From Chryseobacterium sp. 3008163 (GTDB taxonomy: Bacteria; Bacteroidota; Bacteroidia; Flavobacteriales; Weeksellaceae), in the NCBI RefSeq assembly GCF_003669035.1, contig NZ_CP033070.1, positions 1,550,001 through 1,614,000 on the forward strand: 64,000 nt of DNA, written 5' to 3'. The translations under genes were made by a program, and so were the position numbers. Under the pieces are notes generated by a model. It had not been told where the DNA came from. It was given only the letters and a program-made list of their open reading frames with translations, and made no database searches. Shown piece after piece: positions 1 through 8,696 of the stretch (position 1 is the stretch's first letter; each line of letters opens with the position of its first letter).

Positions 1-305
1 GAACTATCTCTAAAAAATTAGGACCTGTTTTAAAAGAAGTTTACACTCAAATGGCTGAGCCAAAATGGGTTGTAGCTGTTGGAGCATGTGCGTCAAGTGG
101 TGGCATTTTTGACAGTTATTCTGTTTTACAGGGAATTGATAAAATTATTCCGGTAGACGTTTATGTTCCAGGATGCCCGCCAAGACCGGAGCAGATTATT
201 GAAGGCGTAATGCAGGTTCAGGCTTTGGCAGAAAGCGAAAGCATCAGAAGAAGAGATACGCCGGAATATCAGCATTTACTAGACTCTTATAACATTAGCA
301 ACTAA
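1..305 (+). CDS. nuoB: NADH-quinone oxidoreductase subunit B, C-terminal part
   Basis: Partial gene, open at the left edge of the window (reading frame starts at base 3). NuoB holds the terminal 4Fe-4S cluster N2 that hands electrons to quinone in complex I. About 100 C-terminal residues are present and carry the family signatures VGACASSGG and VPGCPPRPEQ, each with a cluster cysteine. It is followed 5 bp later by nuoC, so it belongs to the nuo operon. The identity is secure from the motifs and the gene order; the N-terminal half with the other two cluster cysteines lies outside the window. Confidence 0.97.
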   Translation, partial: TISKKLGPVLKEVYTQMAEPKWVVAVGACASSGGIFDSYSVLQGIDKIIPVDVYVPGCPPRPEQIIEGVMQVQALAESESIRRRDTPEYQHLLDSYNISN

Positions 306-310
306 GAGAA

Positions 311-805
311 ATGACGAACGAATTTGTATTAGAAGCAATTACGAGAGAATTTCCGGAAACTGTAATTTCAAGTTCAGAACCTTACGGAATGCTGACAATT
401 GAAATTAAAAAGGAAGACATTAAAAAAGTCATTCATTATTTGAAAGACTCTTCTTTAGAAATTAATTTCCTTACCGATGTTTGTGGAATCCATTACCCAG
501 AATTTCCTGAGAAAGAAATTGGTGTAGTGTATCATTTACAAAATATGATGACCAACTTCAGACTGCGTTTGAAGATTTTCATGTCAAGAGAAAATATCGA
601 AGTAGATTCTTTGACTGAATTATATGCTGGAGCTAACTGGATGGAAAGAGAAACTTTTGATTTCTACGGAATTAAATTTAAAGGACATCCGGATTTAAGA
701 CCAATTTTAAATATGGAAGATCTTGGATACCACCCTATGTTGAAAGAATATCGTCTTGAAGACGGGACAAGAACCGACAAGGACGATGCAATGTTCGGAA
801 GATAA
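311..805 (+). CDS. nuoC: NADH-quinone oxidoreductase subunit C
   Basis: NuoC (30-kDa subunit family) is a cluster-free protein of the complex I connecting arm on the cytoplasmic side. The 164-residue product has the family signature near its end: ERETFDFYGIKFKGHPDLRPI, followed by an NMEDLGYHP-type segment. It is a separate gene, not the NuoCD fusion of enterobacteria. It starts 5 bp after nuoB and is followed by nuoD after a short AT-rich spacer. Length and order match complex I operons of Flavobacteriia. Confidence 0.96.
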   Translation: MTNEFVLEAITREFPETVISSSEPYGMLTIEIKKEDIKKVIHYLKDSSLEINFLTDVCGIHYPEFPEKEIGVVYHLQNMMTNFRLRLKIFMSRENIEVDSLTELYAGANWMERETFDFYGIKFKGHPDLRPILNMEDLGYHPMLKEYRLEDGTRTDKDDAMFGR

Positions 806-874
806 AAAAATATAAATGATTAATGATGATTGATGTATGATCAATTATCTCCTATCAATTATCAATTATATATT

Positions 875-2098
875 ATGAAAGATAACTCATTATCTAATAT
901 ACTTAACCAACACGAAAGTAAAGAACAGATTGACGGGCAGCTTTATACCCTGAATCTTGGTCCTACACACCCTGCAACACACGGAATTTTCCAGAACGTG
1001 TTGACAATGGATGGAGAGAGAATTCTTCATGCTGAGCAAACGGTTGGTTATATTCACAGAGCTTTTGAGAAAATTTCTGAAAGAAGAAACTATTCTCAAA
1101 TCACTACCCTTACTGACCGTATGAACTATTGTTCAGCTCCTATCAATAACTTAGGATGGCACATGACGGTTGAAAAGCTAATCGGTATCAAAGTTCCAAA
1201 GCGTGTAGATTATATGCGTGTTATTTTGATGGAATTGGCAAGAATCGGTGACCACTTGATTTGTAACGGGGTAACCGGAATGGATGCAGGTGCAATTACA
1301 GGATTGACTTATATGTTCATAGAAAGAGAACGTATTTATGATATGTACGAGCAGATTTGCGGTGCCAGAATGACGACCAATATGGGAAGAATCGGAGGTT
1401 TTGAAAGAGATTTCACTCCAAAATTCCATGAATTGCTGAAAGACTTCTTAAAAACTTTCCCTGCAAGATTTGCCGAATTTGGTCAGTTGTTAGAAAGAAA
1501 CAGAATTTTTATGGACAGAACCATTGGTGCAGGAGCAATTTCTGCTGAAAGAGCTTTAAGCTATGGTTTTACAGGTCCGAACTTACGTGCAGCAGGTGTA
1601 GATTATGATGTAAGAGTTGCAGAACCTTACTCTTCTTACGAAGATTTTGACTTTATTATTCCTGTAGGAACTGCAGGTGACACATACGATAGATTTATGG
1701 TTCGTCAGCAGGAAATCTGGGAATCATTAAAAATAATTAATCAAGCTTACGATAATCTTCCTGAAGGACCTTTCCACGCAGATGTTCCTGATTTCTATCT
1801 TCCTGAAAAGGCGGATGTTTATCAGAAAATGGAAGCTTTGATCTATCACTTCAAAATTGTAATGGGAGAAACTGATGTTCCGAAAGGAGAAGTTTACCAT
1901 GCAGTAGAAGGCGGAAACGGAGAATTAGGATTCTATTTAGTGAGTGACGGTGGTAGAACACCTTACAGATTGCACTTCAGAAGACCTTGTTTCATTTATT
2001 ATCAGGCTTATCCTGAGATGATTACAGGTTCTGTTATTTCAGACGCCATCGTTACGATGTGTAGTATGAATATCATTGCGGGAGAATTAGACGCATAA
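875..2098 (+). CDS. nuoD: NADH-quinone oxidoreductase subunit D
   Basis: NuoD (49-kDa subunit) forms the quinone pocket together with NuoB. The 407-residue product has the expected motifs LGPTHPATHG, GYIHRAFEK and the C-terminal end YPEMITGSVISDAIVT. An in-frame ATG exists at 830, but the 45 bases between it and 875 are the low-complexity TCAATTATCAATTAT spacer type seen elsewhere here. They would add 15 residues with no match to the family, so I place the start at 875. It is separated from nuoE by a 104-bp repeat-rich spacer. Confidence 0.94.
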   Translation: MKDNSLSNILNQHESKEQIDGQLYTLNLGPTHPATHGIFQNVLTMDGERILHAEQTVGYIHRAFEKISERRNYSQITTLTDRMNYCSAPINNLGWHMTVEKLIGIKVPKRVDYMRVILMELARIGDHLICNGVTGMDAGAITGLTYMFIERERIYDMYEQICGARMTTNMGRIGGFERDFTPKFHELLKDFLKTFPARFAEFGQLLERNRIFMDRTIGAGAISAERALSYGFTGPNLRAAGVDYDVRVAEPYSSYEDFDFIIPVGTAGDTYDRFMVRQQEIWESLKIINQAYDNLPEGPFHADVPDFYLPEKADVYQKMEALIYHFKIVMGETDVPKGEVYHAVEGGNGELGFYLVSDGGRTPYRLHFRRPCFIYYQAYPEMITGSVISDAIVTMCSMNIIAGELDA

Positions 2099-2202
2099 AA
2101 AGAAGACGTCAGACATCAGACTTAAGATGTTAGACTCTTCGCTTTATATATAAATTTAAAATCTGATGTCTGAAATCTGGCATCTGAAATCTTAGATAAG
2201 AA
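2099..2202 (+). repeat. Low-complexity nuoD-nuoE spacer with inverted repeat
   Basis: The spacer is built from variants of ATCAGAC, TCTGA and ATCTGAAATCT words. An 11-bp perfect inverted repeat, CAGACATCAGA at 2110-2120 and TCTGATGTCTG at 2162-2172, could form a stem in the operon mRNA. Spacers of related composition lie at 6078-6167 and 7230-7306. Confidence 0.6.
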
Positions 2203-2712
2203 ATGAGCGAAACAATAGCTTTTAAACCGGAAAGTTTACAGCAGGTAGATAAAATTATCGCTAGATATCCTGAAGGAAAACAAAAATCGGCTCTCCTTCC
2301 TGTGTTGCATATTGCACAGAAAGAATTTGGAGGATGGTTAGACGTTCCTGTAATGGATTATGTTGCTGAATTATTGAGTATTAAGCCGATTGAAGTGTAT
2401 GAAGTGGCAACTTTCTATACCATGTTCAATATGAAACCGGTGGGTAAATATGTTTTAGAAGTATGCAGAACCGGACCTTGTATGGTTTGTGGAAGCGAAA
2501 AAATACTAGACCACATCAGAACAAAGCTGAACATTAAAGACGGCGAAACTACCGCAGACGGCATGTTTACATTAAAGCCAGCTGAATGTTTGGGTGCTTG
2601 TGGATATGCTCCAATGTTGCAGTTAGGAAAGTTCTATCACGAAAATTTAACCATAGAAAAAGTTGACGAAATCATTGATCTTTGCAGAGAAGGACAAGTT
2701 GATTTGGGCTAA
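2203..2712 (+). CDS. nuoE: NADH-quinone oxidoreductase subunit E
   Basis: NuoE (24-kDa subunit) is a thioredoxin-fold protein binding the 2Fe-2S cluster N1a in the NADH-oxidising module with NuoF and NuoG. The 169-residue product has the four ligands in the usual spacing: C88 and C93 (C-x4-C, in VCRTGPC) and C129 and C133 (C-x3-C, in CLGAC). It lies between nuoD and nuoF. The start ATG at 2203 follows the repeat-rich spacer directly. Confidence 0.97.
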   Translation: MSETIAFKPESLQQVDKIIARYPEGKQKSALLPVLHIAQKEFGGWLDVPVMDYVAELLSIKPIEVYEVATFYTMFNMKPVGKYVLEVCRTGPCMVCGSEKILDHIRTKLNIKDGETTADGMFTLKPAECLGACGYAPMLQLGKFYHENLTIEKVDEIIDLCREGQVDLG

Positions 2713-2777
2713 TATAAATTTCATTTTTAACAATTAAATGCAAGAAGCCAAAAGCCAATTGCAATAAGCATATTAAA

Positions 2778-4133
2778 ATGAGTAAAAAACTTTTACTTAA
2801 AGACGCACACATCGAAGGCATCCGCTATTATGAAACTTACCGTAAACAGGGAGGTTACACTGCAGCAGAAAAAGCCTTGAAAATGACACCCGAAGAAATT
2901 CTTGAAGAAGTAAAAGTTTCAGGTCTTCGTGGTCGTGGTGGTGCAGGTTTCCCCACGGGAATGAAGTGGAGCTTTCTGGCAAAACCGGAAGGTGTACCAA
3001 GACACTTGGTAGTGAATGCAGACGAATCTGAACCGGGAACTTTCAAAGACAGATATTTGATGGAATTTCTTCCTCATCTTTTGATTGAGGGAATGTTGAT
3101 TTCGTCCTACACTTTAGGTTCGAATGTTTCTTATATCTACATCCGTGGAGAGTATTCATGGATTCCGGATATTTTGGAAGAGGCAATTGAAGAAGCTAAA
3201 GCAGCAGGATTTTTAGGTAAAAACATCTTAGGAACAGGTTTCGATTGTGAAATTTATGTTCAGAGAGGTGGTGGAGCTTATATCTGTGGTGAAGAAACGG
3301 CTTTACTTGAATCTCTTGAAGGAAAAAGAGGAAACCCAAGATTAAAACCACCTTTCCCGGCTGTAAAAGGACTTTGGGAAAGACCAACCGTTGTTAATAA
3401 CGTTGAATCTATTGCAGCAATTGTTCCGATCATCGATATTACAGGAGCAGAATATGCTAAAATCGGTGTTGGAAGATCTACAGGTACTAAATTAATTTCT
3501 GCTTGCGGAAATATCAATAAGCCGGGAGTTTACGAAATCGACATGACCATTACGGTTGAAGAATTCATTTATTCTGACGAATATTGTGGCGGAATTCCAA
3601 ATGGGAAAAAGCTTAAAGCTTGTATTCCTGGAGGAAGTTCAGTTCCGATTGTTCCGGCAAACTTATTATTGAAAACCGTAAACGGTGAACCAAGATATAT
3701 GAACTATGAATCTCTTGCTGACGGTGGTTTTGCTACCGGAACGATGATGGGTTCAGGAGGTTTTATTGTTTTGGATGAAGACCAGTGTGTTGTAGAACAT
3801 ACCATGACTTTGGCGAGATTTTATCACCACGAAAGTTGCGGACAGTGTACTCCTTGCCGCGAAGGAACGGGATGGATGCACAAGATTTTAAAGAAAATAG
3901 AAAAAGGAGAAGGAAAAATGGAAGACATCGATTTGCTTTGGGATATCCAGAGAAAAATCGAAGGAAACACCATTTGTCCGTTGGGTGATGCGGCAGCATG
4001 GCCTGTAGCAGCAGCGATTCGTCATTTCAGAGATGAATTTGAGTGGCATGTGAAAAATCCTGAATTAAGTCAAACTCAGAATTACGGTTTAGCCAATTAT
4101 GCAGACCCGATTCCAGTTGCAGCAAGTAATTAA
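2778..4133 (+). CDS. nuoF: NADH-quinone oxidoreductase subunit F
   Basis: NuoF (51-kDa subunit) oxidises NADH with FMN and passes electrons to 4Fe-4S cluster N3. The 451-residue product shows the nucleotide/FMN motifs GRGGAGFPTGMKW (about residues 53-65) and GGGAYICGEETAL (about 164-176). The cluster signature SCGQCTPCREGTGWM lies near 353-367, with the fourth ligand in NTICPLGDAAAW near 400. It is followed 14 bp later by the barrel gene at 4148 rather than directly by nuoG. Confidence 0.97.
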   Translation: MSKKLLLKDAHIEGIRYYETYRKQGGYTAAEKALKMTPEEILEEVKVSGLRGRGGAGFPTGMKWSFLAKPEGVPRHLVVNADESEPGTFKDRYLMEFLPHLLIEGMLISSYTLGSNVSYIYIRGEYSWIPDILEEAIEEAKAAGFLGKNILGTGFDCEIYVQRGGGAYICGEETALLESLEGKRGNPRLKPPFPAVKGLWERPTVVNNVESIAAIVPIIDITGAEYAKIGVGRSTGTKLISACGNINKPGVYEIDMTITVEEFIYSDEYCGGIPNGKKLKACIPGGSSVPIVPANLLLKTVNGEPRYMNYESLADGGFATGTMMGSGGFIVLDEDQCVVEHTMTLARFYHHESCGQCTPCREGTGWMHKILKKIEKGEGKMEDIDLLWDIQRKIEGNTICPLGDAAAWPVAAAIRHFRDEFEWHVKNPELSQTQNYGLANYADPIPVAASN

Positions 4134-4147
4134 TAGAGATTGAAGTT

Positions 4148-5022
4148 TTGAAGAAGATAATTATTGTTGGATTATTGATGTCGAATTTTGTTTTTGGGCA
4201 AAGAATAGAAAAAGACACAATAGAAACACTAGAACATGATGATGGGCTTATTGTAGGTACTAAAAGTGAAACTTTCAAAAAGGTGCAATGCTCGTTTTTT
4301 GGGGTTGGAATTTTGCTAAGTACAGCAAATCTGACATTAGGTTTAAAGGAGATGGATATGATTTTCAGTTGAATAATGTGGTTGCTCACGACAGACAGAC
4401 AAAGTTTGATTGGGGAACTTATTTTAATCCGGGAAGAATTACAATTCCTCAGACGAATGTAAGAATTGCATATTTTATTAAAGATAATTTGGCAATTGTG
4501 GGAGGATTAGACCACATGAAATATGTGATGGATCAAGATCAGACGGTAGATTTTTCAGGACGTATAGACAACCCAGAATTTGCTAAAATGGTAAAAAATG
4601 GTCAGATTGATTTATCTGATGAGCAGTTTTTAACATATGAGCATACCGATGGTTTAAATTATATCAACTTCGGTTTAGAAAAATATAAAAATCTATTACA
4701 TACGAAGAATTTTGATATCAATTGGGGTTATGGTGCAGGTGCAGGAGTTTTATTTCCGAAGACCAATGCTAAATTATTTGGTTACGAAAGAAGCGACAGA
4801 TTTCATGTAGCAGGTTTCGGATTAGATGCAAGAACCAACCTTAATTTTATTTTGTGGAGACACATTGTAGCAAGAGTAGAAGTAAAATATGGCTACATTA
4901 ATCTTCCGGATGTTAAAACAAGATTAAGCGGATTTTCAGATAAAGCAAGTCAGGATTTCACTTTTGCACAAGTCAATTTTGGAATCGGATATACTTTTAA
5001 TACAGCAAAAAAGTCAAAGTAA
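4148..5022 (+). pseudogene. Predicted outer-membrane beta-barrel protein within nuo operon, frameshifted
   Basis: Two overlapping frames together make one protein of about 291 residues. The first frame (from 4148) gives a signal peptide MKKIIIVGLLMSNFVFGQ. The second frame (to 5022) gives an aromatic, alternating beta-strand-rich sequence with the motif WGWNFAKYSKSDIRFKGDGY, which I recall from uncharacterised Bacteroidota outer-membrane proteins. The frames join cleanly if the T6 run at 4295-4300 is read as T7, giving CSFFWGWN. The break is therefore probably one lost base, possibly a sequencing error. Its position between nuoF and nuoG, same strand, makes cotranscription with complex I likely. 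Function unknown; a role in respiration is not implied by the sequence. Confidence 0.7.
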
Positions 5023-5078
5023 TTTGATTTTAATTAATAAATAGAACTATTGCTTAGCGCATTATAAAGCGAAAGAAT

Positions 5079-6077
5079 ATGAGCGAAGAGGTTAAGAAAT
5101 TTAAAATAACGATAGACGGACAGACTGCTGAAGTTTTGCCTGGAACTTCCATTTTGGAAGCAGCAAGACAAATCGGTGGAAAATCTGTACCACCAGCAAT
5201 GTGCTATTACAGCAAATTGGAAGCCAGTGGAGGAAGATGTAGAACATGTTTGGTAGAGGTTTCTAAAGGCTCGGAAGCAGATCCGCGACCGATGCCGAAA
5301 TTGGTAGCAAGCTGCAGAACGAATGTAATGGACGGAATGGAGGTGAAAAATCTTTCTTCCGATAAAGCACAGGAAGGTCGTAAAGCCGTTACTGAATTTT
5401 TGTTGGTGAATCACCCTTTAGATTGTCCGGTTTGCGATCAGGCAGGAGAATGTCATCTTCAGGATTTAGGTTACGAACACGGAAATCTTGAAACAAGAAC
5501 GGAATTTAAGAGAAATACTTACGAAGCAGACGATTTAGGCCCACACATCAAGTTAAATATGAACCGTTGTATCTTGTGCGCAAGATGCGTTTTGGCGGCG
5601 AATCAATTGACTGGTGAGCGTGAGCACGGAATTTTGTTCAGAGGAGATCATGCTGAAATTTCTACTTATTTAAATAAAGCTTTAGATAATGACTTCATCG
5701 GAAACGTAATCGACGTTTGTCCTGTTGGAGCATTAACTGACAGAACTGCACGTTTTGCAAGCAGAGTTTGGTTTACAAAGCCAATGAATGCTTCTTGTAA
5801 ATGTGATAAATGTTCTGGAAAAGCTACTGTTTACATGAAAGGTGACGAGATTGTAAGAGTTACTGCAAGAAAAGATCAGTGGGGAGAAGTTGAAGAATTT
5901 ATCTGTGACACTTGTCGTTTTGAAAGAAAAAATTTATCCGACTGGAACATTGAAGGTCCGAGACATATTGACAGACATTCAGTTATTTCATTGAACCATT
6001 ACGAGAAACCTAAAGACGAATTGAGAGTTTTAGACAATCCGATGGCGAAAGAAATCAGTGAAAAAGACGAAAAATAA
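5079..6077 (+). CDS. nuoG: NADH-quinone oxidoreductase subunit G, short form
   Basis: NuoG carries the chain of Fe-S clusters after NuoF. The 332-residue product keeps the N-terminal cluster ligands: C42, C54, C57, C79 (2Fe-2S); H112, C116, C119, C125 (HxxxCxxCxxxxxC); and C164, C167, C170, C214 (4Fe-4S). A further set C240, C242, C245, C276/C279 resembles the start of the molybdopterin-type 4Fe-4S domain. The protein then stops, so the large molybdopterin-oxidoreductase domain of E. coli NuoG (about 900 residues) is absent. Such short forms are what I expect in Flavobacteriia; there is no sign of truncation by mutation. Confidence 0.93.
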   Translation: MSEEVKKFKITIDGQTAEVLPGTSILEAARQIGGKSVPPAMCYYSKLEASGGRCRTCLVEVSKGSEADPRPMPKLVASCRTNVMDGMEVKNLSSDKAQEGRKAVTEFLLVNHPLDCPVCDQAGECHLQDLGYEHGNLETRTEFKRNTYEADDLGPHIKLNMNRCILCARCVLAANQLTGEREHGILFRGDHAEISTYLNKALDNDFIGNVIDVCPVGALTDRTARFASRVWFTKPMNASCKCDKCSGKATVYMKGDEIVRVTARKDQWGEVEEFICDTCRFERKNLSDWNIEGPRHIDRHSVISLNHYEKPKDELRVLDNPMAKEISEKDEK

Positions 6078-6167
6078 TTTTAAAGACATCAGATTTCAGA
6101 TATTAGATAACAGATTTAATCTAGCCTCTAATTTCTAACATCTAATTTCTAATATCTAAAATAAAAA
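6078..6167 (+). repeat. TCTAA/ATCTAA low-complexity spacer
   Basis: The nuoG-nuoH spacer consists of repeated variants of ATCAGATTTCAGATATTAGA followed by their near-complements (TCTAATTTCTAACATCTAA). The halves can pair, for example GATATTAGA with TCTAATATC. There is no open frame and no promoter consensus that I can see. Confidence 0.55.
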
Positions 6168-7229
6168 ATGGATTTACTTACATTTAAATTAATACTTGTA
6201 CTAGCGCTTTTCCTGTTATCATTGACGATAGCCGCCTACTCTACCTGGGCAGAAAGAAAAGTGGCGGCAATCATGCAGGACAGAATCGGACCTAACAGAT
6301 CTGGACCATTCGGTTTGCTGCAGCCTCTTGCAGATGGTGGAAAATTTTTCTTTAAAGAAGATTTTACTCCGCAAAATGCAGAAAGATTCCTTTTTGTATT
6401 GGGACCTGCATTGGTGATGTTTATTTCATTGATTACCGGAGCGGTGATTCCTTGGGGTAAAACTTTGAATATTGGTGGTGAATCTTTCGATTTACAGGTT
6501 GCTAATATTGATGTAGGTGTACTATTCATTATCGGTATGGCTTCTATCGGAGTTTACGGAATTATGATTGGAGGCTGGGCTTCCAACAATAAGTATTCAT
6601 TATTGGGTGCAATCCGTGCTTCTTCGCAGATGATTTCTTACGAATTGGCGATGGGTCTTGCGTTACTTTCTATCATCATGATGTCAGGAAGTTTAGATTT
6701 AAAAGTAATTACTGAGACTCAGACTTCAGGGAAAATCTGGGGTCTTTTTGAGATAGACGGATTAAACTGGAATATACTTTACCAACCTTTAGCATTTTTA
6801 ATTTTCTTTGTATCGGCTTTGGCAGAAACCAACCGTCACCCTTTCGATTTACCAGAATGTGAATCTGAATTGGTAACAGGATATTCAACAGAATATTCTT
6901 CAATGAAGTTAGGATTGTATATGTTTGGTGAATATGTAAACATGTTTATTTCAAATGCATTTATCGTTGTTCTTTTCTTCGGAGGTTACAATTATCCTGG
7001 AATTGAGTGGGTAACTCAGAACTGGGGAGAAAATGCAGCGGGAATTTTAAGTATTGTAGCATTTTTAACGAAAACTATAGTCGGAATTTTGATCTTTATG
7101 TGGATCAGATGGACATTACCAAGATTCAGATACGACCAATTGATGCACTTAGGATGGAAAACATTGATTCCGTTGGCATTGGTCAACTTGATGATTACAG
7201 GAGCTGTAATTTTAGCTTTTGGAAATTAA
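6168..7229 (+). CDS. nuoH: NADH-quinone oxidoreductase subunit H
   Basis: NuoH (ND1) is the membrane subunit at the junction with the peripheral arm and forms part of the quinone channel and proton path. The 353-residue product is highly hydrophobic, with eight or more membrane segments. It has the conserved loops AERKVAAIMQDRIGPNRSG (about residues 28-46) and AETNRHPFDLPECESELV (about 218-235). It begins just after a repeat-rich spacer and is followed by another before nuoI. Confidence 0.97.
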   Translation: MDLLTFKLILVLALFLLSLTIAAYSTWAERKVAAIMQDRIGPNRSGPFGLLQPLADGGKFFFKEDFTPQNAERFLFVLGPALVMFISLITGAVIPWGKTLNIGGESFDLQVANIDVGVLFIIGMASIGVYGIMIGGWASNNKYSLLGAIRASSQMISYELAMGLALLSIIMMSGSLDLKVITETQTSGKIWGLFEIDGLNWNILYQPLAFLIFFVSALAETNRHPFDLPECESELVTGYSTEYSSMKLGLYMFGEYVNMFISNAFIVVLFFGGYNYPGIEWVTQNWGENAAGILSIVAFLTKTIVGILIFMWIRWTLPRFRYDQLMHLGWKTLIPLALVNLMITGAVILAFGN

Positions 7230-7306
7230 ATAAATTGAATATAAATTAAGATAACGGGCAAGATTGGTCTAAAATCTAATGTCTAACATCTAATATCTAT
7301 AAATAA
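7230..7306 (+). repeat. TCTAA-word spacer before nuoI
   Basis: Short nuoH-nuoI spacer whose second half is AATCTAATGTCTAACATCT plus ATATCTATAAATAA. It is the same word family as the 2099 and 6078 spacers, and no gene is visible in it. Confidence 0.5.
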
Positions 7307-7864
7307 ATGAAACTTACAAACAGATCAAAAGTTGTTTCGAATAAAGAAATGACCTTTTCTGAGAAAATCTACCTTCCGGCGATTTTCAAGGGAATGGGGA
7401 TTACTTTTAAGCATGCTGTGAGAACCGTTGTAAAACGTGCTCCGAATGTTTATTCTTATCCGGAAGTACAAAAACCGAGAGCAGATATCTGGAGAGGTCA
7501 GCACGTTCTGAAAAGAGATGAAGAAGGCAGAGAAAGATGTACAGCTTGTGGTTTGTGTGCGGTGGCATGTCCTGCCGAAGCAATTACAATGACGGCTTCA
7601 GAAAGAACAAGAGAAGAAAAAGATCTTTACAGAGAAGAAAAATATGCGTCAGTATATGAAATCAATATGTTGAGATGTATTTTCTGCGGTATGTGTGAAG
7701 AGGCTTGTCCGAAATCTGCAATTTATCTTACAGACCGTTTGGTAGATGTAGAAACCAACAGAGGTTCTTTCATTTATGGAAAAGATAAATTGGTTGAAAA
7801 AATTAATGAAAGGATTGACATCACAGAAAGACAGTCCGAGAAACAAAAAAATGCGGTAAAATAA
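7307..7864 (+). CDS. nuoI: NADH-quinone oxidoreductase subunit I
   Basis: NuoI is an 8Fe ferredoxin-like subunit carrying clusters N6a and N6b between NuoG and NuoB. The 185-residue product shows both CxxCxxCxxxCP motifs, CTACGLCAVACP and CIFCGMCEEACP. Its stop codon overlaps the nuoJ start (TAATG), suggesting translational coupling. An N-terminal amphipathic stretch is present before the ferredoxin domain, as in the family. Confidence 0.97.
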   Translation: MKLTNRSKVVSNKEMTFSEKIYLPAIFKGMGITFKHAVRTVVKRAPNVYSYPEVQKPRADIWRGQHVLKRDEEGRERCTACGLCAVACPAEAITMTASERTREEKDLYREEKYASVYEINMLRCIFCGMCEEACPKSAIYLTDRLVDVETNRGSFIYGKDKLVEKINERIDITERQSEKQKNAVK

Positions 7865-8376
7865 TGGATCAGTTTTTATTTTTCTTGGTGGCGTTTTTAG
7901 CAGTGTCAAGTGCGGTTTACTTCGTATTTGCGAGAAATCCTCTCTACGCTATTCTGTCATTAATTGTTACAATGTTTTCAATTGCCGGAATGTACATTCT
8001 TCTGAATGCTCAGTTTTTGGCCATCATACAGATCATCGTTTACGCAGGTGCAATCATGGTTTTATTCCTTTATATCTTAATGATGCTTAACCTTAATAAA
8101 GAAGACGAAAGTAAGAAGAACAATACTTTAAAGTTTGTTGGAGTTTTTACAGCAGGTCTTTTATTAATTGGGGTTTTAGGTGTTTTCAGAGGAGTTCAGG
8201 AGCAACATGTAGTCGTAGAAAACGTAGACAAAGGTGTTGGTCTTACAAAGAATCTGGGAAGACTTTTATTCAACGAATATGTTTTGCCGTTTGAGCTTGC
8301 TTCCATCCTGATTTTAGCAGGGATTGTAGGTGCGGTATTAATCGGTAAAAAGATTTATAAATTATGGGAGAAGTAA
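7864..8376 (+). CDS. nuoJ: NADH-quinone oxidoreductase subunit J
   Basis: NuoJ (ND6) is a small membrane subunit with five predicted helices. The 170-residue product has the family pattern RNPLYAILSLIVTMFSIAGM near the start and an AGAIMVLFLYILMMLNL segment around residues 60-76. The start overlaps the nuoI stop by one base, and the end overlaps nuoK by 13 bases, so nuoI-J-K are tightly packed. Confidence 0.95.
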   Translation: MDQFLFFLVAFLAVSSAVYFVFARNPLYAILSLIVTMFSIAGMYILLNAQFLAIIQIIVYAGAIMVLFLYILMMLNLNKEDESKKNNTLKFVGVFTAGLLLIGVLGVFRGVQEQHVVVENVDKGVGLTKNLGRLLFNEYVLPFELASILILAGIVGAVLIGKKIYKLWEK

Positions 8377-8693
8377 ATACTTTTATGCAAAGCGTCCCTT
8401 TGGAATACTTCATCATCCTGTCGTCAGTATTATTCTGTCTTGGGGTTTTGGGAGTATTGCTTAGAAAAAACGCGATTGTAATTTTGGGTTGTGTGGAGCT
8501 TATGCTTAATTCTGTAAACCTTTTGCTGGCTGCATTTTCAGCGTACAACGGGAACAGTGACGGACAACTTTTAGTTTTCTTCATTATGGTGGTTGCTGCT
8601 GCAGAAGTTGCTGTAGGTTTGGCAATTATTGCGATGCTATATAGAAATACCCGTTCTGTAGATGTAAGTATATTTAATAAATTAAGAGGATAA
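8364..8693 (+). CDS. nuoK: NADH-quinone oxidoreductase subunit K
   Basis: NuoK (ND4L) is a three-helix membrane subunit with two conserved acidic residues in the proton path. The 109-residue product contains GCVELMLNSVNLL (first glutamate) and a second glutamate in AAAEVAVGLAI. A start at M8 (8385) would remove the overlap with nuoJ and give the more usual length of about 102 residues. I cannot decide between the two from sequence alone. Confidence 0.95.
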   Translation: MGEVNTFMQSVPLEYFIILSSVLFCLGVLGVLLRKNAIVILGCVELMLNSVNLLLAAFSAYNGNSDGQLLVFFIMVVAAAEVAVGLAIIAMLYRNTRSVDVSIFNKLRG

Positions 8694-8696
8694 AGA

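Noticed and set aside
830..874. N-terminal extension of NuoD from the ATG at 830
   Set aside because: The 45 bases are low-complexity spacer sequence and the family begins near the ATG at 875.
4289..4303. Programmed -1 frameshifting in the barrel gene
   Set aside because: The run does not fit a classical slippery heptamer in the incoming frame, and five other genes show the same one-base loss, so a sequencing artefact is more likely.
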